From Pseudomonadota bacterium (GTDB lineage: Bacteria; Pseudomonadota; Gammaproteobacteria; Steroidobacterales; Steroidobacteraceae): DNA of 62,267 nucleotides. Made by a program: the position numbers and the translations under genes. Positions 35,776 through 43,427 of this stretch are shown in pieces (within the stretch, counting starts at the first letter, position 1; each line of letters starts with the position of its first letter). The notes beneath the pieces are model-generated. The model had not been told where the DNA came from and ran no database searches. It saw only the letters and a list, made by a program, of their open reading frames with translations. The stretch spans positions 1-62,267 of the forward strand of contig JAFEDS010000035.1 of the NCBI GenBank assembly GCA_018241505.1, given 5' to 3'.

Positions 35776-37254
35776 ATGCCGCCCGAACCCATAGATCTCC
35801 TGATTGAAGCCCGCTGGGTGCTCCCGATGGCACCTGACAACACTGTGCTGGCGGATCACGCGGTGGCCGTTTCCTCGGGAAAAGTCGTGGGCCTGGGCCC
35901 GGTGGCGCAGATGCGTGAGCGCTTCGAGCCTCGCGACCGCGTGGTTCGTCACGATCATGCGTTGATGCCGGGTTTTGTTAATGCCCATACGCGTGCGGGC
36001 ATGACGTTGCTGCGCGGGTTGCCTGTTCGGGGGCCGCGCGGGCGGTGGTTGCGAGACACAGTGCGACCGGTAGAGCAGCGCTGTATGAGCGCGGATTTCG
36101 TGCGCGAGGGAACGCAGCTCGCCATCGCCGAAATGTTACGGGCGGGAATCACCTGTTTCGCAGATATGAACCTGTTCCCCGAAGAAGCGGCTCGGGCAGC
36201 GTCGGCAACCCGCATGCGCGCCGCGATCGGACTGCCCGTGGCAGATGCCCCGAATGTATGGGCCGACAGCGCCACGGCGCATTTCGAACGCGCGGAACAG
36301 CTTTGGGACGAATACAGATCTGACCCGTGGGTATGTCTCTATTTTGCGCCGCAGGAAGCGGCGGAGGTCTCCGACGAAACGCTGGTTCGGGTGCGGCGGG
36401 TGGCTGATGAATTGGACGCGCGGGTTGCCATGGAGGCACCGCCGCTGCGGCGGCTGCATTCGCTGGGGCTTCTGCGGCCGGGATTTGCCGCTATCCCGCA
36501 TTCAGCGTGGAAGGCGGATGAGGTGGAGCTGGTCAGCACCACGGGGATGGGTGTGATTCGGTGTTTGCAGGGGGATCTCAGGCTTGGCGCGGGTGTTTGG
36601 GGTGGCGGTGCTTCGGGTGCTGGTGCGTTTGGCGCCTCGGGTGCTGGTGCGTTTGGCGCCTCGGGTGCGGGTGGGGTTGGCGCTTCGGGTGCTGGTGCGT
36701 TTGGGGCTTCGGGTGCTGGTGCGTTTGGGGCGCCGGGTGTCAGTGCATTTGGCGCGTCGGGCGGCGGCGTTGTGGGCGCCGATGCTGGAGCGTTGGCCGT
36801 GGGCGACTCGTCTGGGGGCCGCACCGGTGAAGCGCCCCCGCTACTCACGACGGTTGTCGGCCTCGGGTCCGGTCACCCGGTGAGCGTGGGTGCCCTGGAT
36901 TTGCTCGCTGAGGCCCGCACTGCAGCGCTGCTGAGCGGCGGCTCCCTGTCGGCTATTGATGCGCTACGTTTGGCGACCCTCGGCGGGGCGATGGTGCTTG
37001 GATTCGCTGCAGATACTGGTTCAATTGAGCCCGGCAAATACGCGGACCTCATTTGCGTCGACTTGAAACGCCTGGCATCCCAACCAACATCGAGCGTGCC
37101 GGATTCAATTCTGTTCGGCGCCACGCGCGAACAAGTGAGCGACGTATGGACGTCGGGTCGACTGGCGGTGAGCGAGGGCCACCTGCTCGGGTTCGACGAG
37201 GATGAGCTCATGGCGTCCGCGCTAAGGTGGCAAAAGTTGAGGGGTGACAAATGA
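35776..37254 (+). CDS. Degenerate TRZ/ATZ-type amidohydrolase (MtaD-like) with a repeat insertion
   Basis: The protein (492 residues from this ATG) follows the MtaD/TrzN layout: MPGFVNAHTRAGMTLLRGLP, then AIAEMLRAGITCFADMNLFPE and, at the end, RLATLGGAMVLGFAADTGSIEPGKYADLICVDL. MtaD deaminates S-adenosylhomocysteine or methylthioadenosine. The metal ligands are gone: HxH is HTR, the usual HVHE segment is AMEAPP, and the GTD loop is GLGSGH. A 24-bp tandem repeat (36610-36777) puts ASGAGAFG-like units where the last barrel strands should be. It is probably inactive or has a new role. The position beside ubiG is the conserved mtaD locus. Its start is uncertain; an ATG at 35734 is in frame. Confidence 0.75.
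   Translation: MPPEPIDLLIEARWVLPMAPDNTVLADHAVAVSSGKVVGLGPVAQMRERFEPRDRVVRHDHALMPGFVNAHTRAGMTLLRGLPVRGPRGRWLRDTVRPVEQRCMSADFVREGTQLAIAEMLRAGITCFADMNLFPEEAARAASATRMRAAIGLPVADAPNVWADSATAHFERAEQLWDEYRSDPWVCLYFAPQEAAEVSDETLVRVRRVADELDARVAMEAPPLRRLHSLGLLRPGFAAIPHSAWKADEVELVSTTGMGVIRCLQGDLRLGAGVWGGGASGAGAFGASGAGAFGASGAGGVGASGAGAFGASGAGAFGAPGVSAFGASGGGVVGADAGALAVGDSSGGRTGEAPPLLTTVVGLGSGHPVSVGALDLLAEARTAALLSGGSLSAIDALRLATLGGAMVLGFAADTGSIEPGKYADLICVDLKRLASQPTSSVPDSILFGATREQVSDVWTSGRLAVSEGHLLGFDEDELMASALRWQKLRGDK
36610..36777 (+). repeat. Seven-copy 24-bp tandem repeat inside the amidohydrolase gene
   Basis: Seven head-to-tail 24-bp units (starts 36610, 36634, 36658, 36682, 36706, 36730 and 36754) keep the reading frame and encode ASGAGAFG-like octapeptides. 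The first five are nearly identical apart from the third; the last two are diverged. The identity of the central copies suggests recent expansion by slippage or unequal exchange. Confidence 0.95.
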
Positions 37255-37958
37255 GCGCCTTAGGAACCAATGCCCAAACGAATGCTGATAGCAGCGAGCT
37301 CGGGAAGTTCGACTCAATTTCCAGCCGCTTCTGGGATGCGCAGGGTGAATTTCGTCCGCTGCATATTCTGAATCCTGTGCGCGCGCAATTCGTCGCGGAT
37401 CGGGCGACGTTGGCCGGCATGCGCGTTCTCGACGTTGGCTGCGGAGGCGGATTGCTGTGCGAAGCGTTGGCGCGCGCTGGCGCCAAGGTTACCGGCATCG
37501 ATCTCGCACCGGGGATGATCGAGGTTGCTCGGCTGCATGCGGCGGAACAGGGTCTCGACATCACTTACAAGATGACTGCCGCCGAGGAGATCGGTGGTGA
37601 GTTCGACGTGGTCACTTGCATGGAGATGCTCGAACACGTGCCTGACCCGGCGAAAATGACTGCGACATTGGCGTCGCTCGTGAAGCCCGGCGGCGACGTG
37701 TTTGTTTCGACAATCAACCGGAATCTGAAATCCTTTCTGTTGGCGATTGTCGCGGCGGAATACGTGCTGAACCTCATTCCGCGAGGTACACACGAATACG
37801 ATCGTTTGATACGACCCTCTCAACTGGAGCGATGGGCTCGCGCAGCAGGGTTGTCGATGCGCGAGATTGCGGGGTTGGAATTCAACCCCCTGACATCGAC
37901 CTGCCACCTCAGCAGCAATCCTTCCGTCAACTACCTGGCGCACCTTGAACGCTCTTGA
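37251..37958 (+). CDS. ubiG: Ubiquinone biosynthesis O-methyltransferase
   Basis: The 235-residue enzyme performs both O-methylations in ubiquinone synthesis. It has the SAM motif VLDVGCGGGLLCEALARAGA near residue 58, IDLAPGMIEVA after it, and DVVTCMEMLEHVPDP. The C-terminal HEYDRLIRPSQLERWARAAG is typical of UbiG. The ATG overlaps the stop of the degenerate amidohydrolase (ATGA), so translation of ubiG is coupled to that gene; this may explain why the upstream frame stays open. Confidence 0.96.
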   Translation: MSALGTNAQTNADSSELGKFDSISSRFWDAQGEFRPLHILNPVRAQFVADRATLAGMRVLDVGCGGGLLCEALARAGAKVTGIDLAPGMIEVARLHAAEQGLDITYKMTAAEEIGGEFDVVTCMEMLEHVPDPAKMTATLASLVKPGGDVFVSTINRNLKSFLLAIVAAEYVLNLIPRGTHEYDRLIRPSQLERWARAAGLSMREIAGLEFNPLTSTCHLSSNPSVNYLAHLERS

Positions 37959-39267
37959 GACACCTGCCGCGCTGGCTATAGGCGCTGTGGCGCTGCTCAT
38001 CGGCGCGGCTCTGGGCTATCTCATTTCTCAAGTGCGCGCCGCGCGCCGCGTTGAGGCGTTGCGCGTGGACCTGGAAGCTGCTCGCGTGCGCCTGGAGAGC
38101 GAGACTGCATCGCAGGGTCGTTTGCAGTCGACGTTCGAATCCGTCGCTGGTCAAACTCTTCGCGACAATAGCGAGATGTTTCTGCGCATGGCGCGAGAGG
38201 CGCTCGGGCGCGATCAAGTGGTCGCACAAGCCTCGTTGAAAGAGCGCGAGACGGCCATGTCAACATCCATGGCACAACTCGTGGAGCCGTTGCGCGCGGC
38301 GCTCGAGAAAACCGAAGTCCAGGTGCAAGCTCTCGAGCGCGAGCGCCGTGACGCTTATGCAAGCTTGCGTACGCAAATCGAAAACCTCACTGAAGGTCAC
38401 TCGCAACTGCAGCGTGAGACACGTAACTTGGTCACTGCTCTCCGCCGCCCCGAGGTCCGCGGCCGTTGGGGTGAGCTGACGTTGCGCCGGCTGGTAGAGC
38501 TAGCTGGCATGTCCGAGCATTGCGATTTCACGGAGCAATTGAGTGTAACTTCGGATGAAGGGGCACTCCGACCGGATCTCGTGGTCCACATGCCCGACTC
38601 CCGCGACTTGGTTGTCGACGTTAAGACGCCACTCGATGCATTTCTGGAGGCACTCGAAGCGCCCACCGAAGAGGCTCGAGGCTTGCAGCTCAAGCGCCAC
38701 GCCCAGCACCTGGAGACTCGCGTCCGTCAATTGGCATCCAAGAGCTACTGGTCCCAATTCGAGCGCAGCCCTGAGTTCGCCGTGCTGTTTCTGCCAGGCG
38801 ACCAGTTCCTGGCCGCCGCCCTGGCGGAGCGCCCTGAGCTGTTGGAAACGGCCCTCAAGCAGAATGTCATCATCGCAACGCCATCAACGCTGATTGCATT
38901 GTTGAAGACAGTGGCCTACGGCTGGCGGCAATCGGCAGTTGCCGAAAATGCCGCGGTCATCCGCGAGCTCGGGCAGGAGTTATACCGGCGGCTCGGCACC
39001 TTCACCGGCCATCTGGGGCGCGCCGGCAGTCGCCTGGGCGCGGCCGTGGAGGCCTACAACGCCGCGGTAGGTTCACTCGAGCGGCAGGTATTGCCACAAG
39101 CCCGGCGGTTTACGGACCTGGGGGTCACCGCTGATGCGCCGCTAGCAACACTCGAGAGTGTTGATTCGATGACGCGCGTGCCGGCGGGGGGCGGGGTGCA
39201 GGAGTCGTTGCCCATGGGGTTACCTGCCGGTCGTGGCTCGCGCCGTAGCACTGACAATGACTCCTGA
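37945..39267 (+). CDS. rmuC: DNA recombination protein RmuC
   Basis: The 440-residue protein has an N-terminal membrane helix (about residues 9-27), a coiled-coil region (about 35-150) and the RmuC nuclease-like domain with RRPEVRGRWGELTLRRLVELAGM, RPDLVVHMPDSRDLVVDVKTPLDAF and FLPGDQFLAAAL. RmuC limits inversions at short inverted repeats in E. coli. The start is a TTG that overlaps the ubiG end by 14 bases; no nearby ATG or GTG fits better. A Gly/Arg-rich tail ends the protein. Confidence 0.92.
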   Translation: MNALETPAALAIGAVALLIGAALGYLISQVRAARRVEALRVDLEAARVRLESETASQGRLQSTFESVAGQTLRDNSEMFLRMAREALGRDQVVAQASLKERETAMSTSMAQLVEPLRAALEKTEVQVQALERERRDAYASLRTQIENLTEGHSQLQRETRNLVTALRRPEVRGRWGELTLRRLVELAGMSEHCDFTEQLSVTSDEGALRPDLVVHMPDSRDLVVDVKTPLDAFLEALEAPTEEARGLQLKRHAQHLETRVRQLASKSYWSQFERSPEFAVLFLPGDQFLAAALAERPELLETALKQNVIIATPSTLIALLKTVAYGWRQSAVAENAAVIRELGQELYRRLGTFTGHLGRAGSRLGAAVEAYNAAVGSLERQVLPQARRFTDLGVTADAPLATLESVDSMTRVPAGGGVQESLPMGLPAGRGSRRSTDNDS

Positions 39268-40279
39268 GTCCAACTCCGCCCGGTATTTCTCGGTGCTCTA
39301 CGCAGCCACCGCGGAGCGCCCTGCCCTAGAGGCGCTGCTTGGCATCGAAAGGGAGGTGTCTGACAGCCTCCGTCCAGGATTGGATCACCACGTGGCGCAT
39401 TCACGGCTGCAGTGGTGGCGTGAGGAATGCGAGCGCGCTACGCGCGGCGGTGCCGTGCACCCGCTGACGCGGGCGCTGATTGCAGCACTCGGTGACCCAC
39501 AGGCGAAGTCGGTACCCCAACTCGCAGGACTGTGCGGAATTGTTGATGTTGCGATTTGGGATCTAGCCAGCGCTACGTTTGAGACGCGGAAGGAGTTGGA
39601 GGCGTATTGCCAGCGATGGGCAGGAGCGGTGGTTGAGCCGCTTGTGGCTGTAGCGACGACGGGGGCAGCGGTATCTGGTGGTTCGACCGCGGGCGCTGCG
39701 CCAGCGGACGATCTGCGTGCCGCAAGGGAGGACGGTGGCGCTGCGCCAGCGGGCGATCTGCGTGCCGCACGGGGGCACGGTGGCGCTGCGCCGGCGGGCG
39801 ATCTGCGCGCCGCACGGGGGCACGGCGGCGCCGCACCCGCGGCCGCTTCCCCGGAGCGCAATGCTGACTGGCATGCACTGGGTGCCGCCATTTGCGAAAT
39901 TGAGTTGCTGGCGGATCTGAGGCGCGATGCCCTCCACGGCCGGATTCGGCTGCCACTCAATGAGCTGGAAAGCGCAAAAGTCGATACCCGCGCTTTGGCC
40001 AAACCACCTTGGCCCGACGCGGTCGCGTCTTTGATCAGGGATCGCCTGGCAGCCCTACGCAAAAACATTGTACTGAGTGTCGAGAGCTCGAGCCGCGAGC
40101 AACAACGGGCATTGCGCGGACTTTTGGTGTGGGCCGCGCTCACCTGGCGAACGGCGCAACGGATCGAGCAATCATTGCCCAGTCAGTTGCAGCCTGCGCG
40201 ATTTGACGGCATCAGCGACGCCTGGTTTGCATGGCGCATCGCGCGACGAGCAACAGTCGGTCGATTTAGATTGAATTGA
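39257..40279 (+). CDS. Squalene/phytoene synthase-like protein with repeat insertion
   Basis: The 340-residue protein resembles trans-isoprenyl diphosphate synthases of the squalene/phytoene family and the mitochondrial NDUFAF6 group: RYFSVLYAAT, HSRLQWWREECER, and CEIELLADLRRDALHGRIRLPLNEL, which matches the second Asp-rich region of phytoene synthases. The first DxxxD motif is missing, as in non-catalytic members. Between the halves lies a 45-bp tandem repeat coding GAAPAGDLRAARGHG units (39692-39826). The ATG at 39257 overlaps the rmuC stop; a GTG at 39233 is possible. A role in assembly of respiratory complex I is known for the eukaryotic relative only. Confidence 0.7.
   Translation: MTPESNSARYFSVLYAATAERPALEALLGIEREVSDSLRPGLDHHVAHSRLQWWREECERATRGGAVHPLTRALIAALGDPQAKSVPQLAGLCGIVDVAIWDLASATFETRKELEAYCQRWAGAVVEPLVAVATTGAAVSGGSTAGAAPADDLRAAREDGGAAPAGDLRAARGHGGAAPAGDLRAARGHGGAAPAAASPERNADWHALGAAICEIELLADLRRDALHGRIRLPLNELESAKVDTRALAKPPWPDAVASLIRDRLAALRKNIVLSVESSSREQQRALRGLLVWAALTWRTAQRIEQSLPSQLQPARFDGISDAWFAWRIARRATVGRFRLN
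39692..39840 (+). repeat. 45-bp tandem repeat inside the squalene synthase-like gene
   Basis: Three full units start at 39692, 39737 and 39782, and a partial one starts at 39827. Each encodes GAAPAxDLRAARxxG, with GAAPAGDLRAARGHG exact in the second and third. The frame is kept. The high identity of the last two full copies points to recent duplication. Confidence 0.93.
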
Positions 40280-40306
40280 CTCAGTTATTTCTGGAGTGAC
40301 CCATCG

Positions 40307-41077
40307 ATGAGCGATTCGTTCGATCCCCGAACTCACCACGCGCGCGCCGACGAACTTGGCGGACGAGTGATTGCGATCACCGGTGCCAGCAGTGGTATCG
40401 GACGCGCGGTCGCTCTCGCATGTGCGCGACACGGTGCAACGGTGATCTTGATTGGACGGAACTCGCGCAAACTGGAAGCGGTACACGGTGAGATCGAAGC
40501 AGCCGGCCATCCGGAGCCTACTATTGCCGTGTTGGATCTGGAGAAGGCTGTGGCGTCGGACTACGACCAGCTTGCCGCGGCAGTATTGGAACGCTTCGGC
40601 CGCCTCGACGGACTTCTGCACAACGCCGGCCTGCTGGGCACTCTATCGCCGATCGAACACTATGATGTGCCAACATGGTGTCGCGTTATGCATGTCAATG
40701 TTACTGCTGCATTCGCGCTTACTCAGGTCCTGTTGCCCGCATTGAAGCAGTCACAAGACGCCTCGGTTCTCTTTACATCCAGCTCGGTGGGCAGAATCGG
40801 TCGCGCCTACTGGGGCGCCTACGCGGTTTCAAAGTTTGCAACTGAAGGCTTCATGCAAGTGCTTGCTTCGGAAGTGGAGAACATCACGTCGATCCGGGTG
40901 AATTCGCTGAACCCGGGACGGGCACGGACGATGATGCGCCGGCAGGCTTATCCCGCTGAAGACCTCAATACCTTGCCGCTGCCTGAGACACTCACGGGAC
41001 CCTACATCGCGTTGCTTGGCCCGGCCAGCAAGGGTGTGACCGGGAAGACGTTTGATGCTCAGGCACCGACGACCTAG
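40307..41077 (+). CDS. yciK: YciK-family short-chain dehydrogenase
   Basis: The 256-residue SDR has ITGASSGIGRAVALACARHGATVILIGR as dinucleotide site, LDGLLHNAGLLG, the catalytic Ser in LFTSSSVGRIG and YAVSKFA with the Tyr/Lys pair. The C-terminal part (RVNSLNPGRARTMMRRQAYPAED) is characteristic of YciK. Its substrate is not established. The neighbourhood mtaD-like, ubiG, yciK is conserved in Pseudomonas and relatives, although the phosphatase gene often found between ubiG and yciK is missing here, replaced by rmuC and the squalene synthase-like gene. Confidence 0.93.
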   Translation: MSDSFDPRTHHARADELGGRVIAITGASSGIGRAVALACARHGATVILIGRNSRKLEAVHGEIEAAGHPEPTIAVLDLEKAVASDYDQLAAAVLERFGRLDGLLHNAGLLGTLSPIEHYDVPTWCRVMHVNVTAAFALTQVLLPALKQSQDASVLFTSSSVGRIGRAYWGAYAVSKFATEGFMQVLASEVENITSIRVNSLNPGRARTMMRRQAYPAEDLNTLPLPETLTGPYIALLGPASKGVTGKTFDAQAPTT

Positions 41078-41183
41078 AGAGTGATGGCTCCGGCGACCTG
41101 CAGAGTGCACGAGCTCGGACCCACTAACTCGCCTTCGATTCCTTCGAGTCTCCAATAGGACTTCAGAGAAACTCTAACTATTC

Positions 41184-41411
41184 GTGTCTATTGTCTGTGG
41201 CCGGAGGCAAAGGTTATCTGATGCTGCCTTGTGCGAAGCCGTCCGCGAGATGCGGCATGGTTCGTATGAAGCTGACCTCGGTGGCGGCCTTCTGAAAAAG
41301 CGTATCGCCCGCGTCTTGACGATGCCGCCTGCATTCCTTGCGACAGCCGAGAATGCAGGCGAACTAACGGAGGTGAACTGCGATGGCGAAGAAACGCTCA
41401 AAGATTCTTGA
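41184..41411 (+). pseudogene. Remnant of a RelE/HigB-type toxin gene
   Basis: The short frame keeps two blocks of a known toxin family: LSDAALCEAVREMRHGSYEADLGGGLLKKRIA near the start and AENAGELTEVNCD near the end. The intact toxins I recall are about 110-120 residues and carry an RNase core of some 45 residues between these blocks (GKSGGFRTLVA and FVYGFPKN type), which is missing here. The N-terminus also looks frameshifted: the bases before the first block would match the family W-A-R-K-Q segment only if two bases were restored. The toxin is therefore expected to be dead. Confidence 0.72.
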
Positions 41412-41691
41412 TACCGTCCATGAGGCAGCCAAAGGGTTGCACGCTGGAGGCGCCATTGATCAGTTGACAATGCGGGAGTTCGATCAACTGTGCTTGCCGC
41501 CTGTGCCGCCGTTGCGCCCTGCCGAGATCAAGCGGATTCGCGAGCGGGAGAATGTTAGCCAGGCGGTCTTCGCTGCTGTCCTGAATACGAGCGTCTCAAC
41601 GGTGCAAAAATGGGAAATCGGCCAGAAGCGGCCCATGGGCGCGGCTCTCAAGCTTAAACCGTTAAGGCGTGCCGCCTTCGGCAGCAGCTAA
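41383..41691 (+). CDS. HTH antitoxin of a decayed toxin-antitoxin pair
   Basis: The 102-residue protein starts MAKKRSKILDTVHEAAKGLHAGG and has a Cro/C1-type helix-turn-helix: EIKRIRERENVSQAVFAAVLNTSVSTVQKWEIGQKRP. Family members continue with a helix of about 15 residues (KLLNLVQ-type); here the sequence changes after GAALKL to KPLRRAAFGSS, encoded antisense to the end of rluB, so the C-terminus has been replaced. It overlaps the toxin remnant as in the intact modules. DNA binding may survive and the protein may still repress its own promoter. Confidence 0.75.
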   Translation: MAKKRSKILDTVHEAAKGLHAGGAIDQLTMREFDQLCLPPVPPLRPAEIKRIRERENVSQAVFAAVLNTSVSTVQKWEIGQKRPMGAALKLKPLRRAAFGSS

Positions 41692-43401
41692 CAGAGCCTC
41701 CAACTCTTCGACTGTCAACTCCCGGAACTGCCCACGGGACAGAAGACGATCGAGCGCCAGCGAGCCGAGTTGAGTGCGAAGCACGCGGCTCACGAGCGCT
41801 CCCTGGCGCTCGAACAACTGACGCACATCCTTACCACTGGCTCCGCGCGCGACCAACGAGTACCAGCGATTTGAACCCTCGCCGCCCGCTGCTGCGCAAT
41901 GCTCAATTTGAAGTTTTTCGCCGGTGTCCAAAACACCCTGCGAAATCGTCTCCAGGCCCTGGGGGCTCAACTCGCCATGTACCCGCACGCTGAATTCGCA
42001 CGACAGCCGGCGCATGGAGCGCTGAAGCTTCGACGCAAGATCACCGTCTGAGGTAGCTAGTTCCAACCCGCCGTCAACACGCGGCATCGGACTCACTGGA
42101 ATAAATCGGCGCCCCGCACGGCGAGGCATGCGATCCAGCAGCGGTGTGCTCGACGATTGCACATGGCTCTCGTGAGGCTCGTCCCCACCTTCCGCCGATG
42201 CTTCGTCCGCCTCTGCTGTTTGATCAGGCGCCTCAACGGGCTGCTGTAAATTTTCGCCGGGCGAGCGATGGATTAAGAACACGCGAGCGGAGCCGCCGAC
42301 CTCCCTCTGACGAATCAGTCGTCCATCAAGGCGTATGCGATCAGTGGGGCCAACACGCACGCCGAGAACCGCCGGTTCGTCGTTTACGGAGATGCGTCCG
42401 GCGCGGATCCAGTCCTCCACCTCGCGGCGCGACCCCACGCCGGCGCGGGATAGTACTTTCTGAAGGCGCTCGCCATCGTCACGGACTTCACGCCCGTCGC
42501 GGCTCTCCCGCTGTTCGTGGCCCTCGCTCGGGTTGCGAACAGCACGGCCCTCGCTGCCCGCTTGGCCTTCGCGCTGCTGTGGCACCGACTTGCCTTCGCC
42601 ACTGTGCTCCAACTGCTCGGGCTCGTGACCCAATTGCACTTCGTCGTGCTCGTGTTGCTGCCTCGGCTCGCCGTCCGGTTGCACAGGCGCATTGCCGCGA
42701 GTGCGTTTACCGGCGCTCGCACCGCTCCAAACACTTCTAGTGCCGCTGCGAGATGTACGCTCACCAAGCTTCCCACTCGGTCGTGGCCTGCGTCGTCCCG
42801 GAGCTGGATCCCACACTGAAGATTCGGTGCCACGTCGCGGCGCGCGCGCGCCGCCGCTCGTGCGATCGGCGGTATCCCAACGCTTGGGGCGGCTCGGTCG
42901 GTCTGTTGGCCCACGCCGTTCGGATGGTCCGCGTCTTTCGGTTCGTCCGCGCTGTTCCGGCCGACCGGAGTCGCGCGCCAATCCTGAACGTTCGGGACGT
43001 CCGCGGTAGCTGTCGGAACCCCGACGCGGCGGACGGTCACTTGATCCGTTCCGCTCCGCGCGCTCTGCGAGGTTCGACCGTCCGGTGCGCTCAGTCCGCT
43101 CCGTGCGATCAGTGCGTCCCGAAGCGGGATAGCCATCACGCCCTGCGCGGTCTCCCTGAGCTGCACTACCGGCGCGCCCTACGCGGTCTCCGCGAGCAGC
43201 GCGGTCCGCTCGAGCCGCACGGTCTTTTGGCGCGCGATCACGATACGGCGCTCGATCGGCGTTGTCTCGCGCAGCACGCGGCCCACCGGTGCGTTCGGAT
43301 CGCCCCGGGCGAGCGGCGCGTTCAGATGAACGGCCCGCGGTGGCACGTCGTCGCCCCCCGCTGGGAGGCGAGTTGGAATCGTCGAATGGTTTACGCGGCA
43401 T
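41662..43401 (-). CDS. rluB: RluB-type 23S rRNA pseudouridine synthase with degenerate active site and basic extension
   Basis: Of the 579 residues, the first 305 or so are low-complexity and rich in Arg, Gly, Asp and Ser (GGRRRATAGRSSERAARP and similar). An S4 RNA-binding domain follows (GERLQKVLSRAGVGSRREVEDWI, about 309-370), then the RsuA/RluB fold. The segment aligned to GRLDVNTCGLLL of E. coli RluB reads SPMPRVDGGLEL, so the catalytic Asp is Pro, and GRNREVRR is ASGKDVRQ. The KPEGE motif is RSPGE with a roughly 20-residue acidic insertion after it. It is probably catalytically dead or much altered, yet is kept in the conserved scpA-scpB-rluB order. Confidence 0.8.
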   Translation of the reverse strand: MPRKPFDDSNSPPSGGRRRATAGRSSERAARPGRSERTGGPRAARDNADRAPYRDRAPKDRAARADRAARGDRVGRAGSAAQGDRAGRDGYPASGRTDRTERTERTGRSNLAERAERNGSSDRPPRRGSDSYRGRPERSGLARDSGRPEQRGRTERRGPSERRGPTDRPSRPKRWDTADRTSGGARAPRRGTESSVWDPAPGRRRPRPSGKLGERTSRSGTRSVWSGASAGKRTRGNAPVQPDGEPRQQHEHDEVQLGHEPEQLEHSGEGKSVPQQREGQAGSEGRAVRNPSEGHEQRESRDGREVRDDGERLQKVLSRAGVGSRREVEDWIRAGRISVNDEPAVLGVRVGPTDRIRLDGRLIRQREVGGSARVFLIHRSPGENLQQPVEAPDQTAEADEASAEGGDEPHESHVQSSSTPLLDRMPRRAGRRFIPVSPMPRVDGGLELATSDGDLASKLQRSMRRLSCEFSVRVHGELSPQGLETISQGVLDTGEKLQIEHCAAAGGEGSNRWYSLVARGASGKDVRQLFERQGALVSRVLRTQLGSLALDRLLSRGQFRELTVEELEALLAAAEGGTP

Positions 43402-43427
43402 GCAGGCCTCGAGTCAGTAGCCGCACT

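Noticed and set aside
36610-36777. CRISPR-like regular repeat
   Set aside because: Units are directly adjacent with no spacers, stay in frame and encode a regular octapeptide.
42384-43166. Several long frames in and opposite the 5' half of rluB
   Set aside because: They fall in the low-complexity Arg/Gly-rich region, where all frames are open because of composition; only the minus-strand frame continues into the S4 domain.
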